A DNA stretch of 64,000 nucleotides from an uncultured Parabacteroides sp. (GTDB taxonomy: Bacteria; Bacteroidota; Bacteroidia; Bacteroidales; Tannerellaceae), in assembly GCA_937894065.1 (NCBI GenBank), contig CALCST010000019.1, positions 1-64,000 of the forward strand. The letters run 5' to 3'. Under the pieces are notes generated by a model. The model had not been told where the DNA came from. It searched no databases and worked only from the letters and a program-made list of their open reading frames with translations. The translations under genes and the position numbers were made by a program. Below, one piece after another: positions 25,848-34,444 of the stretch; position 1 is the first letter of the stretch, and every line of letters begins with the position of its first letter.

Positions 25848-25970
25848 TTGAGTTTATAAGTTTTTGAGTTGACAAGTTGACAAGTTAACAAGGCTTCAGA
25901 AAATAAGTATTAACTCCTTGACTACTTGACTTCTCAACTCCTTGACTACTTGACTCCTTGACTCCTCACC
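25848..25970. repeat. Octamer-family element upstream of serC
   Basis: Plus-strand octamers AGTTTATA, AGTTTTTG, AGTTGACA, AGTTGACA and AGTTAACA run in perfect 8-bp phase from about 25855. A core follows (25883-25917), then an opposite arm of CTTGACTA, CTTGACTT, CTCAACTC, CTTGACTA and CTTGACTC octamers to about 25970. The 35-bp core matches the reverse complement of 46907-46941 before the HU gene at 34 positions. The arm slightly overlaps the 3' end of rarA. Confidence 0.85.
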
Positions 25971-27240
25971 TCTTTTTCTCCCCCCAAAGCCGCACCATGT
26001 TTTCCGTGAGTTTCTTCTCAGCCGGGTTATCCTGTCCGTGCCAGAAACGATGTTCTTTAATTTCCGACGGAAGATAATCCTGAACCACGAAATGATTCTC
26101 ATAATCATGGGCATACTTATAATCTTTGCCATAATTCAACTCAGCCATAAGTTGAGTCGGAGCATTTCTCAGATGCAAAGGAACCGGAATATTTCCGGTA
26201 CGATTAACAAAGTCTAAAGCCTCATTGATTGCCTTATATGCCGAATTGCTCTTAGGGCTGCAAGCCAGATAAATTGTTGTTTCAGCAAGAGGAATGCGAC
26301 CTTCCGGCCATCCAATCTTCTGAATCGTATCAAAACAAGCATTGGCAAGAAGCAACGCATTCGGATTGGCAAGACCGATATCCTCAGCTGCCGAAATGCA
26401 AAGTCTGCGGGCAATAAACTTTGGATCTTCACCGCCGGCAACCATCCTTGCCAGCCAGTATATCGCCGCATCCGGATCACTTCCACGGATAGACTTTATA
26501 AAAGCCGAAATAATATCATAATGCATCTCTCCGCCCTTGTCGTAAGCAGCCGGATTCTCCTGCAACCTCTCCACCACTTTTTTATCAGTTATGGTTATCT
26601 CCTTTCCCTCTTCAGCGGAAATCACCAGTTCCAGAATATTCAGCAACTTGCGGGCATCACCACCCGAATATCTCAGCAAAGCATCCGTTTCCTGCAAATC
26701 AATATGCTTTTCTTTAAGGACAATATCCTCTGTTATTGCCCTTTTGAGCAGGGACAGCAAGTCCTGCTTCTCCAACGATTTCAAAACATAAACCTGACAG
26801 CGCGACAGCAATGGCCTTATCACCTCAAACGAAGGATTCTCCGTTGTTGCGCCAACCAGAGTAACAACTCCCGTTTCAACAGCATTCAGCAGCGAATCCT
26901 GCTGCGACTTGCTGAAGCGGTGTATTTCGTCAATAAACAAAATAGGAGAAACACTGTTGAAAAAACTGTTTCCTTTCGCCTTCTCAATAACATCCCTCAC
27001 ATCCTTCACTCCGGAGTTAATCGCACTCAAAATGTAAAACGGAGCATCAAGTTTCCGGGCTATTATCTGAGCCAAAGTTGTCTTTCCCACTCCCGGAGGT
27101 CCCCATAATATAAACGAAGGAACTCTTCCGGAATCAATCATTCTCCTAAGGACAGCACCCTGTCCCACCAAATGCTTCTGTCCGATGTACTCATCCAAAG
27201 TCCTCGGACGTAATCGTTCTGCCAAAGGTTGATTCATCAT
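25966..27240 (-). CDS. rarA: Replication-associated recombination protein A (MgsA/RarA AAA+ ATPase)
   Basis: RarA is a tetrameric AAA+ ATPase that acts at stalled replication forks. The ATG at 27240 gives 424 residues (MMNQPLAERLRPRTL); the next ATG at 27237 is equally possible, and the longest frame needs a GTG at 27267. The Walker A motif GPPGVGKTTLA and Walker B FIDEIHRF are visible, followed by sensor regions GATTENPSFE and RCQVYVLK. The C-terminal half has the RarA-specific part with AARMVAGGEDP-like sequence (LARMVAGGEDPKFIARRL) and PTQLMAELNYGKDY. The last few codons run into an octamer repeat element. Confidence 0.93.
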   Translation of the reverse strand: MMNQPLAERLRPRTLDEYIGQKHLVGQGAVLRRMIDSGRVPSFILWGPPGVGKTTLAQIIARKLDAPFYILSAINSGVKDVRDVIEKAKGNSFFNSVSPILFIDEIHRFSKSQQDSLLNAVETGVVTLVGATTENPSFEVIRPLLSRCQVYVLKSLEKQDLLSLLKRAITEDIVLKEKHIDLQETDALLRYSGGDARKLLNILELVISAEEGKEITITDKKVVERLQENPAAYDKGGEMHYDIISAFIKSIRGSDPDAAIYWLARMVAGGEDPKFIARRLCISAAEDIGLANPNALLLANACFDTIQKIGWPEGRIPLAETTIYLACSPKSNSAYKAINEALDFVNRTGNIPVPLHLRNAPTQLMAELNYGKDYKYAHDYENHFVVQDYLPSEIKEHRFWHGQDNPAEKKLTENMVRLWGEKKR

Positions 27241-27423
27241 GTAGCAAATGTCGGATATTAAAATCACTTTTCAAAATAGAAATATGAAAATATTCCACCT
27301 AAAAAGTATGTTTAAAAACAATTTTATTAGACAAAATGTAAACACACGGCGATAATATACGCTATTCAAAAGCGTAATACATATCATTTTGTCAGAATAT
27401 TCTATCACAACAGTAATGAAATT

Positions 27424-27545
27424 ATAGTTGACAAGTTAACGAGTTGACAAGGCTACAGGAAACAAGTTGAATTGAAAGTTGAAAATTAAAGCTTTCTACT
27501 TATAACTCTCAATAACATCCCCAACACCTTCACTTCTTGACTCCT
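27424..27545. repeat. Octamer-family element between rarA and SusD1
   Basis: AGTTGACA, AGTTAACG and AGTTGACA run in 8-bp phase from about 27427, followed by AGGCTACAGGAAACAAGTTG, a diverged copy of the core seen before serC and HU. A partial opposite arm CTTCACTTCTTGACTCC lies at 27528-27544. The centre is eroded relative to the other copies. Confidence 0.65.
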
Positions 27546-27548
27546 AAG

Positions 27549-27584
27549 AAAAAAGATGCTCCCTTCATCACGAAGAGAGCACCC
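27549..27584 (-). terminator. Terminator of the first SusC/SusD unit
   Basis: On the minus strand GGTGCTC pairs with GAGCATC (27577-27583 with 27555-27561), with further inner pairing, followed by TTTTTTCTT. Confidence 0.8.
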
Positions 27585-27631
27585 CAAATCGTTTATATAT
27601 AATATGTGTTTATGAAATTAATAAATACACA

Positions 27632-29089
27632 TCAATCATTATCCTTAACATCCCACCATAATCTTGTATCAAAATCATCTGCTCCTTGAGCAGCAATAGC
27701 CGCATTATAGTTATCGATATTAGTATTATAATCATCAGGATAATATACACGACGATAAGGAATATGTTTATAAGCAGATGCAGGACCAGGATACATCTTA
27801 GGAACATTCAAACGGCGCCAGTCAGACCAAGCCTCAACGCCGTTCTGCATATAGTTGGCAAACCAACGCTGCATAGCAATTTTCTCAATCTGCTGATCTG
27901 CTGAACCTGAAAGTTTCACTGATTCCTGAGCATAATAAGTATCAAAACCTTCAACACCGTAGAAATCCATTGATGCCTTTATACCTTGTTTATATAAATC
28001 TTCTGCATTTCCATTAATCCATCCACGAACTGCAGCTTCTGCTTCAAGCAACAAAATATGAGAAGCTGGAACAACTACCATTGCAGCATCCTGCTGATAG
28101 AATCGAGGATCAAATGTTGCCATATCAGAATACTGAACAATATCAGCCTGATTAATACCAAGAGGAACGCCAACATATTCTCCAACAGAGTTAGGATCAG
28201 CATATGCCTCCAAACGTGGGTCGTTATATTCCTTAAGCTTGTTTATAATAAGTTCTGACGGAGCAAAGTCTTTACGTCCAGAAACCACCACATTATCATA
28301 CAAAGGGTTCTGGTTCGCTGTCTCCGGAAGGAACTTATATTCCAAACGATCAGCATTGTCCACGATACCACCATCAGCATAAGCCTTAGCGAAACGTTCT
28401 TTACCAACAGCTGGATTAACATCTGAAAGCTTGATGGCCATCATCATTCTCAGAGATGCATTCAGTTTTTTCCATTTTGAAATATCACCACCATAAAGTA
28501 TATCGTAAGTTGAATCAAAAGAGCCAGATTCATTAAACTGAGAATAAGCCTCCGTCAATTCCTTATCCAAATCCTCATAAATAAACTCCTGAGTATCATA
28601 CTTTGGTTTGAAATTGCCATCACCTCCCTGTAAAGCTTCAGAATATGGCAACATACCAACAATATCAGTCATGTGCATATAATAATATGCCCTAAGAGTA
28701 CGAGCAGCAGCAATCTGATTTTCCGGACTACCTAACTGATTTACATAAATCTCATTAACTGTAGTTTCATCAGAATTAAGCTTGATGATCATTTCCAAAT
28801 CCTGAATATACTCATAATAATATGCAGAAGTCTGGAAGTCTGTAATGGCAAATGTACCATACTGTACATTCTGTCTCTCAGCTATATACTGAGGGAACAT
28901 CTGGCTCCAAGGATTATAAGTACCATTTAATGAGAATGTATACACATTAGTGCAAGCATCCGTAAACAAGAATCTTGTTTCAGGTGTTGACGGGTTGTTA
29001 GGATCCACGTTAATGTCCCCAAAATCATTACAACTACTAAATGCCAGCAATCCGGCAATTCCTAATGTCAATAATTTTATATTTTTCAT
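27632..29089 (-). CDS. SusD-like outer-membrane lipoprotein (SusD-like_2 group), pair 1
   Basis: This 485-residue surface lipoprotein covers the mouth of a SusC-type transporter and captures ligand. The signal ends in the lipobox FSSC, with Cys20 as the lipidated residue and acidic residues soon after (CNDFGD), consistent with surface export. The N-terminal DINVDPNNPSTPE places it in the SusD/RagB subgroup Pfam calls SusD-like_2, rather than the classical RagB group. TPR-like helical segments follow. It lies 55 bp downstream of its SusC partner and ends at a terminator. No enzyme gene adjoins the pair, so the ligand is unknown; glycans, peptides and metabolites are all possible. Confidence 0.88.
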   Translation of the reverse strand: MKNIKLLTLGIAGLLAFSSCNDFGDINVDPNNPSTPETRFLFTDACTNVYTFSLNGTYNPWSQMFPQYIAERQNVQYGTFAITDFQTSAYYYEYIQDLEMIIKLNSDETTVNEIYVNQLGSPENQIAAARTLRAYYYMHMTDIVGMLPYSEALQGGDGNFKPKYDTQEFIYEDLDKELTEAYSQFNESGSFDSTYDILYGGDISKWKKLNASLRMMMAIKLSDVNPAVGKERFAKAYADGGIVDNADRLEYKFLPETANQNPLYDNVVVSGRKDFAPSELIINKLKEYNDPRLEAYADPNSVGEYVGVPLGINQADIVQYSDMATFDPRFYQQDAAMVVVPASHILLLEAEAAVRGWINGNAEDLYKQGIKASMDFYGVEGFDTYYAQESVKLSGSADQQIEKIAMQRWFANYMQNGVEAWSDWRRLNVPKMYPGPASAYKHIPYRRVYYPDDYNTNIDNYNAAIAAQGADDFDTRLWWDVKDND

Positions 29090-29144
29090 AATTGAATTCT
29101 TTTTTGTTTTAATTGATTTTCAGATTACAAATCTCCAATTGTCA

Positions 29145-32100
29145 TCAGAATGTCAAATTAACTGTAACACCGTAAGAACGGACTGAAGCAGCCTGACCAC
29201 CTTCAATATAGTTATAAGAAGCAGCTCCCATTTCTGAAGGGTCCAAGTTTGGAACAGCAGAGTAAATCAACCATGGGTTCTGTGCCACAAATGACAAGCT
29301 AGCTTTCTTAACACCCCAATTCAACTTATTCAAAAATGCCTGAGGCACATCATAACGTACGCTTAACTCACGCATCTTCAAATAACTTGCTTTATATACA
29401 TAGTCTTCCCAAAGGATACTCTTATATGACTGATAATAAGTTGTCGCATCCATATAAATTGTCTTCGGACTGTATGATCCATCAGCATTTTCCACAACAC
29501 CGTCAATGCGAACACCACCACCATCTTCTACACTATTACGGATAGGGTTACCCTTATCGTTCAAACCGGCTGTAGATGCTATCAAACCAGAACCTTCACC
29601 GAACATATTTGTTGCAGATGCCAAAGCTCCACCAACCTGGAAGTCAAAAGAAGCACCAAGTGTGAAATCCTTGAAGCGAAGAGAAGTTGAGAAACCTCCT
29701 GTCAAATCAGGCTGGATATTACCCAATTCTTCCTGAGCTGTAGTATTTCTGCTTGGTACATAATCACCACCAGCAGATTGTGTAAGAATTATACGACCCT
29801 CCGGATCCTTATTCCATGCAGAACCACGAATTACACCGATTGGTTTTCCAACCTCTGCATAAGAATAAACACGTGTACTCCATGACATCCAATAAATCTG
29901 GTAATTCTGCTGACCATCAGCCAATTCTTCAAGAGTATTACGGTTGTGCGAAACATTAGCATTCACCTGCCAGTTCCAGTCTTTTGTTCTGATGATATCA
30001 CCACCCAATGACAATTCAACACCACGGTTACGGATAAGACCTGCGTTCATCTTTCGGCTTGTATAACCACTTGCCGGAGTTGTATTCATGTTGATAATCT
30101 GATTCTTTGAATCACGGTTATAGAAGTTGAAATCACCCCAAAATCTATTGTCAAACATACGCCATTCAGTACCAATTTCATAAGATGTAGAAATTGTCGG
30201 TTTGATATATGGGTCTTTCAAGTTACGGTCAGCCCACATACGAGTCAAACTGCCATACTTCAAAATATTATTATTTGAATCACGCATCTTATAAATACTA
30301 TAGATATTATATGGATCCATAGTAGAACCTACTTGAGCTAAAGATGCTCTGATTTTCCAGAAATTAAGCCATTTTGCATCTTTAAACCAATTACTACCAA
30401 TAGCAGCCAAAGACAAACCACCATACAAATAGCTGTTATTATCCGGATGCAAAGTTGACGACCAGTCATTACGCAAAGAACCGTCGATGAAATAAGTATC
30501 GTCGAAACCTGCAGTAACAGTTCCATATACACTACGTTCGTGCAAACGAGTCTGCAAGTTACTACCACCTGCAAGACCAGAAGAAGCAGCTGTATTAAAG
30601 AAATTATCTATGATAAGACCATCGCGAGTAAATGCAGAAACAACATCCTTGCTATATACACGATCTTCAAAGAACACTGCTGCATCTACTGTCAAACGAT
30701 CATTAAGGAAACGGTCTCCCCATGTTACACGTCCCTGAGTCTGAATATCAGACATTGTATATTGTTCCTGAGTATATGAAGAAACCAAACCGAAGATATT
30801 TTGAGGGATTGTTTCTTCCTCTTTTTGAGACTGGATATTTCCGTTAACACGAATACCTGCTTTCAAATTCTTCAATATTGTCAATTCAGCATCACCACTG
30901 AAAACATTATACTGATTTGTCAAATCACGATTTATTTCATTGAATAACACAAATGGATTCTCGTGATACTGAGTTGTCAAATTTGTCGGTCCTGAAATAT
31001 TCCAACTTCTATATGAACCATCAGGACGCTGATAGTTCTCTTTCAAATCTTTCAGGTTGACATTTACATGACCCCACTGCTGATAAGAATACAAAGCGTT
31101 ACCTACTTCCTGATAACCTTCAGCAGCAGCATTATGATTACGACGATATGTATATTTATAGTCTAAGCTAACTTTCAAACGTTCAATAGGTTTGAAATCT
31201 GTTCTTACAGACAAATATCTACGTGCTGCACTACTGTTTGGAGTAACACCCTCACGAGACACGTTTGAGAAAGAAATACGTGAAGAATAATCTTTTCCTG
31301 ACTTTGAGAACGCCACGTTAGTCGTATTTGTCATACCAGTACGGAACAAATCGCTCAAATCCAACTGTGGAGACCAAGTTGTAGTCTGTCCAAAACGAGG
31401 GTCAGTCGGATCCCAAGCATACCATGGTGCATATTCACGTCCGTCAAGTTCTGGACCCCAGCTGGCATCATTACCAAAATCATAATATGCTTTACCATCC
31501 ATAGAAGCAAGATAACTAGGATGTTTAGAAGCGTCATAATGGAAAATCGGGAGTTCTGCATCTGCACCACTATAACCACCACCATATTTTTGCTGCATAT
31601 CATAATGATTATAATATGTTTCAAATGCCAAAGTATGACTTACATTGATTTCAGAATGAGAAATACCATTTGAACCACCTTTAGTTGTAATGATTACCGC
31701 ACCGTTACCACCACGAGAACCATACAAAGCAGTAGCAGCCGGACCTTTCAATACGTTTACAGACTCAACATCATCCATATTTATGGAATTAGCATTGTCT
31801 GATATAACTCCGTCAACTACATAAATCGGCTCACTACCACCAGCAGATGTAATTGATGTAGTACCACGAAGAACTATTTTACCTGCATCAAAAGTAGATC
31901 CTGAAGAACCTAGGAATCTCACACCTGAAACTTTACCAACCAAAGCATTGTTCAAATCTGTCTGACGAGCTTGTATCAATTCATCAGCCTTTACCTGTTG
32001 TGTTGAATAACCCAAAGATTTTTCTTTTCTTGTCAAACCCTGAGCAGTGACAACAACTTCATCCAAATCCTGTACATTTGAAGTCAATTGAACAATTACA

Positions 32101-32363
32101 TTTTCTTTTATAGGAACCTGTTGAGTATTCATACCCACATACGAAATCATTAATGTCTTTCCGTTCTGTGGCACATCCAATACGAATTTACCATCCAAAT
32201 CAGTAACCGTACCGATTGTAGTTCCCATAACAACAACTGAAGCACCAATAACCGGCTGTCCATCCTCAGAAGATGTAACAACGCCCGAAATGCTCTTGTT
32301 CTGTGCAATCACCGAACAAATCCCTATTACAGGGCAAAGTAGGCTGATAGTTAACTTTCTCAT
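29145..32363 (-). CDS. SusC/RagA-type TonB-dependent transporter, pair 1
   Basis: This outer-membrane beta-barrel imports ligand using energy passed by TonB. The ATG at 32363 (1072 residues, MRKLTISLLCPVIG) gives a proper signal peptide; an upstream ATG at 32375 and a longer frame from 32426 are less likely. Following the signal is a carboxypeptidase-D-like domain (about 27-100, GQPVIGASVVVMGTTIGT). Then come the region ahead of the plug with DLDEVVVTAQG, the plug (about 110-230, SGVRFLGSSG, PIYVVDGV, NVLKGPAATALYG) and the barrel, which ends in SYGVTVNLTF with a terminal aromatic residue. The receptor body resembles that of pair 2. Confidence 0.93.
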   Translation of the reverse strand: MRKLTISLLCPVIGICSVIAQNKSISGVVTSSEDGQPVIGASVVVMGTTIGTVTDLDGKFVLDVPQNGKTLMISYVGMNTQQVPIKENVIVQLTSNVQDLDEVVVTAQGLTRKEKSLGYSTQQVKADELIQARQTDLNNALVGKVSGVRFLGSSGSTFDAGKIVLRGTTSITSAGGSEPIYVVDGVISDNANSINMDDVESVNVLKGPAATALYGSRGGNGAVIITTKGGSNGISHSEINVSHTLAFETYYNHYDMQQKYGGGYSGADAELPIFHYDASKHPSYLASMDGKAYYDFGNDASWGPELDGREYAPWYAWDPTDPRFGQTTTWSPQLDLSDLFRTGMTNTTNVAFSKSGKDYSSRISFSNVSREGVTPNSSAARRYLSVRTDFKPIERLKVSLDYKYTYRRNHNAAAEGYQEVGNALYSYQQWGHVNVNLKDLKENYQRPDGSYRSWNISGPTNLTTQYHENPFVLFNEINRDLTNQYNVFSGDAELTILKNLKAGIRVNGNIQSQKEEETIPQNIFGLVSSYTQEQYTMSDIQTQGRVTWGDRFLNDRLTVDAAVFFEDRVYSKDVVSAFTRDGLIIDNFFNTAASSGLAGGSNLQTRLHERSVYGTVTAGFDDTYFIDGSLRNDWSSTLHPDNNSYLYGGLSLAAIGSNWFKDAKWLNFWKIRASLAQVGSTMDPYNIYSIYKMRDSNNNILKYGSLTRMWADRNLKDPYIKPTISTSYEIGTEWRMFDNRFWGDFNFYNRDSKNQIINMNTTPASGYTSRKMNAGLIRNRGVELSLGGDIIRTKDWNWQVNANVSHNRNTLEELADGQQNYQIYWMSWSTRVYSYAEVGKPIGVIRGSAWNKDPEGRIILTQSAGGDYVPSRNTTAQEELGNIQPDLTGGFSTSLRFKDFTLGASFDFQVGGALASATNMFGEGSGLIASTAGLNDKGNPIRNSVEDGGGVRIDGVVENADGSYSPKTIYMDATTYYQSYKSILWEDYVYKASYLKMRELSVRYDVPQAFLNKLNWGVKKASLSFVAQNPWLIYSAVPNLDPSEMGAASYNYIEGGQAASVRSYGVTVNLTF

Positions 32364-32527
32364 CTTTAAACACATTTTTAATTTAAAAACTCTGTCTATT
32401 GTTACGAAATCTTTTGACAATTTCACTCCTAATCACACAATCAACATCACTTGTAAAAAACCTCATACACAATCTTACTTTTTGACATAACAACTTGCTG
32501 TTTTTATTTCATAAAGTAATCATATCG

Positions 32528-32558
32528 CAAACATACAAAGAAAAATTTAATATACAAA
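32528..32558 (-). promoter_or_regulatory. Promoter of SusC/SusD pair 1
   Basis: On the minus strand TATGTTTG (complement CAAACATA at 32528-32535) is preceded by TTTG (complement at 32555-32558) with a 19-bp spacer. The leader to the ATG at 32363 would be about 155 nt, long enough for post-transcriptional control. Confidence 0.7.
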
Positions 32559-32820
32559 CTTTTCTTAATTTATTTTTAATCTCAGTTAATTTTAAACTTA
32601 TATAAAATATAAAACACAAACATCTTTCAAATCATAACTAATACGCCCATATAATTAAAATATATAACAAACAAATAATACAGAAATAATATCATAATAA
32701 CACAAAAACCCCTTTAAATCGATTCATTTCCGTTACTTAAGGATTGATTCAACTCCACAAACGAAGCTTTAAGATTACGAGTTGTCAACTTTCATCATAG
32801 AGAATAAAATTTCACAAACA

Positions 32821-32851
32821 AAAAAGGGATGCCTTTAAGACATCCCTTTTT
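32821..32851 (-). terminator. Terminator of the pair 2 unit
   Basis: AAAAAGGGATG (32821-32831) pairs with CATCCCTTTTT (32841-32851). Confidence 0.85.
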
Positions 32852-32888
32852 ACATATTATTAAAATGTTATATAAATACTAACACTGC

Positions 32889-34430
32889 TTATCTTGAGCC
32901 ACCAGCCCACCAAACGTTTTCTGTGAACACATATTGACCATCACCATATGCTTCCTGAACATTCGGATTGTTTGTTGTATCATCATTACCGTAAGGCATT
33001 CGCAATGGGAACTTACCAGGATTTCTGAAACCATATACATCCTTACCCAAAGCTCTCATTCTACGAACATCATTATAACATTCTGTAGATTCACCGTTGG
33101 CATTCCAGAATGCGATATATTTCTGAAGCATAATTTCCTTAACAGGATCTGCATCAAACAAAGGAGCTACACTGTTATCGAAATACTGAGCAGCCTCTTC
33201 TGATGTTACTTCTTCTGTCACATTCTTAAATCCACCCCAATAAGTTGAATTGATTGCAGCCTTAACGTTAACTTCCATATTTGCCATAGCTGCAACTACA
33301 GCTTCTTTCAATGTTGCTTTAGCAGCATCTTTCTGGTTCAATCGAGCCTGAGCCTCAGCCTTAAGGAATAACACTTCATGATAACTCAAGATATGAGTTG
33401 GAGCTGTCTGAGCAGCAACACACATTGATGTTGTATATTCCAACTGGCTCTGATTCAAATTACCGTTATCAGCCATATTTAACAATTCATCATCTTTTGA
33501 TGAAATCATTGTCTGACTCTGTGGCTCCATATAACAACGGCGAATACGCGGGTCATTGCGTTCAACTAATTTATCAAACATACTACGACTGGCAACTTCA
33601 CCTGCACGAGACCAGAATACACCGAAGAACGGGTTCATATTCACACCTGTATTATACATATTAAAGCTACACTGTTCAGCTGCTGATGTATAAGATTTTG
33701 AAACATAATCAAGAACCTTATTCATATCACCGTTTACATCAGAACTACGAGCAATTAAGCGCATAGTATAACGAGCTTTCAAGCCATAAGCTGTTTTCAA
33801 CCACAATGAAGCATCACCCTTATAAATCAAATCCTGATCACCAACCTTAACCAAGTCAGTCTTCTGCAAATCTTCAATTGCAGCATCCAAATAAGCTATA
33901 ATATCTTTATAGATATCCTCTTGCTTATCAATTTTTGGAGTCATAAATGAAGAATAATCACAAGCTTCTGTCCAAGGAGTATCTCCGTGCATATCAGTAA
34001 TTACAGCCAAATTATATGCTGCAAGCACTTCAGCAATACCACGGGTAATATAGTTGCCTTCCTGTGGACCACCATCAGCACATTTAGCTATAACATCCTT
34101 TGCATTTTTCAAAGTTGTATAAGTACCGCTCCATGAGTTGTTCAAAGTAGAAGAAGCGCTACAAGAACTACGAATCTCAGCACTATAGAACTGGTTGTGT
34201 GAACCTGTTTCGTGTTCAACATACATACCAGAATACAAGTTATAATCACCACTAACTACACTAAATGCAGTAGAAGTCATAACATCTGTCAGAATCAATC
34301 TTGCAGGAACATCTGTTGTATGGTTGAGATCCTTGTTGATTTCATCCATTTTATCTTCCGAGCAAGATGACATTGCTGCAGTCAAAGCCAATCCAGCCAA
34401 AAGGCCTTTAGATATATTTGAAAATTTCAT
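32889..34430 (-). CDS. SusD-like outer-membrane lipoprotein (SusD-like_2 group), pair 2
   Basis: The ATG at 34430 gives 513 residues (MKFSNISKGLLAG); the ATG at 34442 would add four residues. The lipobox is MSSC with Cys23, followed by acidic residues (CSEDKMDE). The N-terminal MDEINKDLNHTTDVPARLILTD is typical of the SusD-like_2 subgroup. It is 14 bp after the SusC2 stop and is the second and last gene of its unit. The ligand is unknown. It is related to the pair 1 lipoprotein in subgroup but clearly diverged in sequence. Confidence 0.88.
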   Translation of the reverse strand: MKFSNISKGLLAGLALTAAMSSCSEDKMDEINKDLNHTTDVPARLILTDVMTSTAFSVVSGDYNLYSGMYVEHETGSHNQFYSAEIRSSCSASSTLNNSWSGTYTTLKNAKDVIAKCADGGPQEGNYITRGIAEVLAAYNLAVITDMHGDTPWTEACDYSSFMTPKIDKQEDIYKDIIAYLDAAIEDLQKTDLVKVGDQDLIYKGDASLWLKTAYGLKARYTMRLIARSSDVNGDMNKVLDYVSKSYTSAAEQCSFNMYNTGVNMNPFFGVFWSRAGEVASRSMFDKLVERNDPRIRRCYMEPQSQTMISSKDDELLNMADNGNLNQSQLEYTTSMCVAAQTAPTHILSYHEVLFLKAEAQARLNQKDAAKATLKEAVVAAMANMEVNVKAAINSTYWGGFKNVTEEVTSEEAAQYFDNSVAPLFDADPVKEIMLQKYIAFWNANGESTECYNDVRRMRALGKDVYGFRNPGKFPLRMPYGNDDTTNNPNVQEAYGDGQYVFTENVWWAGGSR

Positions 34431-34444
34431 TGTTTTATGCATTT

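Larger units (their letters stand above)
27241..27631. other. Intergenic region between rarA and the first SusD gene
   Basis: No gene is supported. It holds an octamer-type stretch (27424-27545) and the terminator of the first SusC/SusD unit; the AT-rich part from 27268 to 27420 presumably carries the rarA promoter, but no TAnnTTTG box stands out. Confidence 0.6.
32364..32888. other. AT-rich spacer between pair 1 and pair 2
   Basis: It contains the pair 1 promoter (32528-32558), about 200 bp of very AT-rich DNA with no recognisable element, and the terminator of pair 2 at 32821-32851. No gene is supported. Confidence 0.65.

Noticed and set aside
25848..25970. The octamer elements as plain simple-sequence slippage repeats
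   Set aside because: They have complementary arms, a shared 35-bp core at distant sites and a fixed position before start codons, which slippage alone would not give.
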